NCBI RefSeq assembly: GCF_029076845.1
Contig: NZ_JARESE010000001.1
Location: forward strand, 248,001 to 312,000
DNA length: 64,000 nucleotides
Direction of reading: 5' to 3'
Origin: Novosphingobium album (ex Liu et al. 2023)
GTDB taxonomy: Bacteria > Pseudomonadota > Alphaproteobacteria > Sphingomonadales > Sphingomonadaceae
Under the pieces are notes generated by a model, which worked only from the letters and a program-made list of their open reading frames with translations, had not been told where the DNA came from and did no database searches. The position numbers and the translations under genes were made by a program. This document shows, piece after piece, positions 62,712-64,000 of the stretch; position 1 is the stretch's first letter; every line of letters starts with the position of its first letter.

Positions 62712-63056
62712 ATGGCAGACAACGCCCCAACCCGGCTGGTGGAAACGATCCGGGCACCGCAGCACTATACGCCGCCCACCGCGCGGGAACTGCGTTCGCA
62801 GGCCGTGCACCGTCTGCAAGTGGGGCTGTTCGGCCTGTGTGCGATGCTGCTGATCGTCGGGCTGGCCAATATCATCATGGACCGCGCGCGGCTGGCCGAC
62901 GTGCAGGACCCGATCAAGGATGTCGTCGCGGTGGACGCCGCGCCGAAGAAGGCCGCCAGCGATCCGCTGGCCGATATCGGCGTGGTGCCTTCGGCCGATC
63001 CCTCGCCGAGCGAGACCGCCGATGCGGAGTCCGGCGCGCTGCTCAAGAAGCGATAG
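62712..63056 (+). CDS. Uncharacterised single-span membrane protein
   Basis: 114 residues, no family recognised. A soluble N-terminus (about 1-32), one hydrophobic helix (about 36-55, LQVGLFGLCAMLLIVGLANI) and an acidic, low-complexity C-terminal part of about 55 residues, likely periplasmic. It starts 15 bases after the cysteine synthase-like gene, and the next gene begins inside its 3' end, so it may belong to a short operon next to the cell-division cluster. Confidence 0.6.
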   Translation: MADNAPTRLVETIRAPQHYTPPTARELRSQAVHRLQVGLFGLCAMLLIVGLANIIMDRARLADVQDPIKDVVAVDAAPKKAASDPLADIGVVPSADPSPSETADAESGALLKKR

Positions 63057-63801
63057 GCGCTCGCGCCCCGCGCTGTGCGCGCTGATCGCGCTCGCCGCGC
63101 TGGCCGGCTGCGGCCGCGCGCAGGAAGCGCGCCAGCCGGTCACGCGGCCAATCGGGCTCTATACCAGCTTGCCGATCGCCTGGCACGAGAGCGCGCGCCT
63201 GTCCGACTTGCTCGATCGCGCGGGTGAGCCGCACTGGGCGCTTGCCACGATCGGGCGGCATGGCGCGTTGCGCCCGCTCGATACGCTCGACGGGCCCGAC
63301 GGCAAGCTGCCGTTGCCGCCGCACGCGCTGCTGATCCTGGCCCAGCCGCGGCCGCTGTCCCCCCGCGAGAACGTCGCGCTGGATGACTGGGTGCGGGCGG
63401 GCGGGCGCGTGCTGCTGTTCGCCGATCCGATGCTGACCGCGCCTTCGATCCACCCGCTGGGTGATCCGCGCCGTCCGCAGGACGTGGCGCTGCTCTCGCC
63501 GATCCTCGCGCGCTGGGGGCTGGAGCTGCAATTCGACGAGACCCAGGCGGCGGGCGAGCGCACGGTGCCACTGGCGCGGGGCGCTTTGCCCGTGAATCTG
63601 CCGGGCCGCTTTCGAGCTGGCTCGCCCGATTGCGTCCCGGAAGCTGGCGGCCTGCTCGCCATATGCCGCATCGGTGCCGGGCGAGTGATCGCCGTCGCCG
63701 ACGCGGCGCTGTTCGAATCCGGCGATTCGCCAAACCTTGCCGCGCGCCGCGCCGCGCTCGACACCTTGCTGGCACGCCTGGCCGAGCCGCGCGCGCACTA
63801 A
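63022..63801 (+). CDS. Uncharacterised lipoprotein with a GldG/glutamine-amidotransferase-like domain
   Basis: 259 residues if ATG 63022 is used. A basic N-terminus leads to the lipobox LAALAGC (Cys about 33), then an alpha/beta domain: WVRAGGRVLLFADPML resembles the 'GG-R-VLLF-DP' strand-turn of GldG/DUF4350-type periplasmic domains. The resemblance is to a fold, not to a proven function. The ATG lies within the preceding gene (35-base overlap); no better start exists nearer the signal. It ends 199 bases before the window end. Confidence 0.5.
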   Translation: MRSPARCSRSDRRSRPALCALIALAALAGCGRAQEARQPVTRPIGLYTSLPIAWHESARLSDLLDRAGEPHWALATIGRHGALRPLDTLDGPDGKLPLPPHALLILAQPRPLSPRENVALDDWVRAGGRVLLFADPMLTAPSIHPLGDPRRPQDVALLSPILARWGLELQFDETQAAGERTVPLARGALPVNLPGRFRAGSPDCVPEAGGLLAICRIGAGRVIAVADAALFESGDSPNLAARRAALDTLLARLAEPRAH

Positions 63802-63815
63802 AATCCGGTCAGAAA

Positions 63816-63832
63816 TGGGGATGAACGGGGAT
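63816..63832 (+). promoter_or_regulatory. Candidate MraZ box (direct repeats)
   Basis: Two GGGGAT words at 63817-63822 and 63827-63832 are exactly 10 bases apart, the helical spacing of the TGGGN-N5-TGGGN sites recognised by MraZ. They follow the last gene of the window, where the mraZ-mraW division cluster promoter would be expected. Confidence 0.45.
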
Positions 63833-63912
63833 CGGCCCTGCCGATTGCGCCCTCGTGCGCGCAAATGCGGCGATTCGGTGGCGGATTCGCCAAATCGTGC
63901 CATTCGCTCGAT

Positions 63913-64000
63913 GATTTAAATCACTATTCTATAAGGAAATAATTTTTGATTCCGGCTGATCCCCAGATTTTCCTTTAATCCCCAATATTCCCGCGATATG
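63913..64000. promoter_or_regulatory. AT-rich promoter-like region with inverted GGGGAT words
   Basis: From 63913 base composition turns AT-rich. On the minus strand GGGGAT occurs at 63959-63964 and 63978-63983, with GGGAA at 63988-63992 and GGAAAA near 63968-63973, i.e. a roughly 10-base series as in MraZ boxes. The window ends with an ATG at 63998 that lacks a ribosome binding site and is probably not a start codon. Confidence 0.45.

Noticed and set aside
63998..64000. Terminal ATG as the mraZ start
   Set aside because: No Shine-Dalgarno precedes it and only one codon is visible, so it cannot be supported as a gene start.

Overview
The window looks like chromosomal DNA of a GC-rich alphaproteobacterium of the order Sphingomonadales (Novosphingobium/Sphingomonas-like). 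Evidence: an F0 ATP synthase operon (atpI tail-atpB-atpE-atpF'-atpF) without the F1 genes, the argS-SPOR-nagZ-scpA-scpB-tatABC string, the dciA-DsbA-DsbA-smc string, a class II EPSP synthase, and frequent GTG/TTG starts. The placement is inferred from gene order and protein families; no database search was possible. Most of the window is housekeeping DNA, densely packed with 4-8 base gene overlaps. No transposase, integrase, phage gene, CRISPR array or rRNA was seen. One tRNA (Ala, GGC) is present.

Layout. 1-2330: F0 ATP synthase genes ending in a strong terminator. 2399-9412: a TPR/OGT-like glycosyltransferase, gloB, and the minus-strand series aroA-cmk-rpsA. 9594-15010: a FYDLN zinc-ribbon protein, tRNA-Ala, then ffh-rpsP-rimM-[two uncharacterised genes]-trmD; the uncharacterised pair sits inside the usual rimM-trmD block. 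15007-19803: an XpaC-like/TelA pair, and a zinc-type TonB receptor with a Zur-family regulator behind two Zur-box-like palindromes.

19817-29318 is the accessory part: a catabolic block of eight genes. It holds a Baeyer-Villiger monooxygenase and short-chain dehydrogenase (minus strand), diverging from an SMP-30/NHL-like propeller protein, an EthD-domain protein and an MFS transporter. A deazaflavin-type nitroreductase then diverges from a Rieske oxygenase alpha subunit and a VOC-family protein. Together they look like a route for uptake, hydroxylation, ketone-to-ester/lactone conversion and ring opening of a cyclic or aromatic compound; the substrate cannot be read from sequence.

29411-43960: a TlpA-like lipoprotein diverging from argH-lptM-like-lysA-ubiA, soxR, the smc/DsbA/dciA operon diverging from mutY, then a serine hydrolase, nudC and a FrnE-like DsbA protein. 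44151-53647: GFA protein, DUF1489, mgtE, cyclophilin, lipase-like lipoprotein, DUF2059, LysR regulator, and miaB-phoH-ybeY-corC. 53809-63801: argS, SPOR protein, nagZ, scpAB, tatABC, AlkA-like glycosylase, 2Fe-2S ferredoxin, a cysteine synthase-like enzyme and two uncharacterised envelope proteins. The last 200 bases are AT-rich and carry GGGGAT words at about 10-base spacing, which suggests the mraZ/dcw promoter.

Non-coding points of interest: a 25-base word repeated in two intergenic regions (one copy in a long hairpin), a 24-base periodic repeat in the catabolic divergent promoter, a 17-base triplicated repeat over the ferredoxin stop codon, and candidate Zur, SoxR and MraZ sites.
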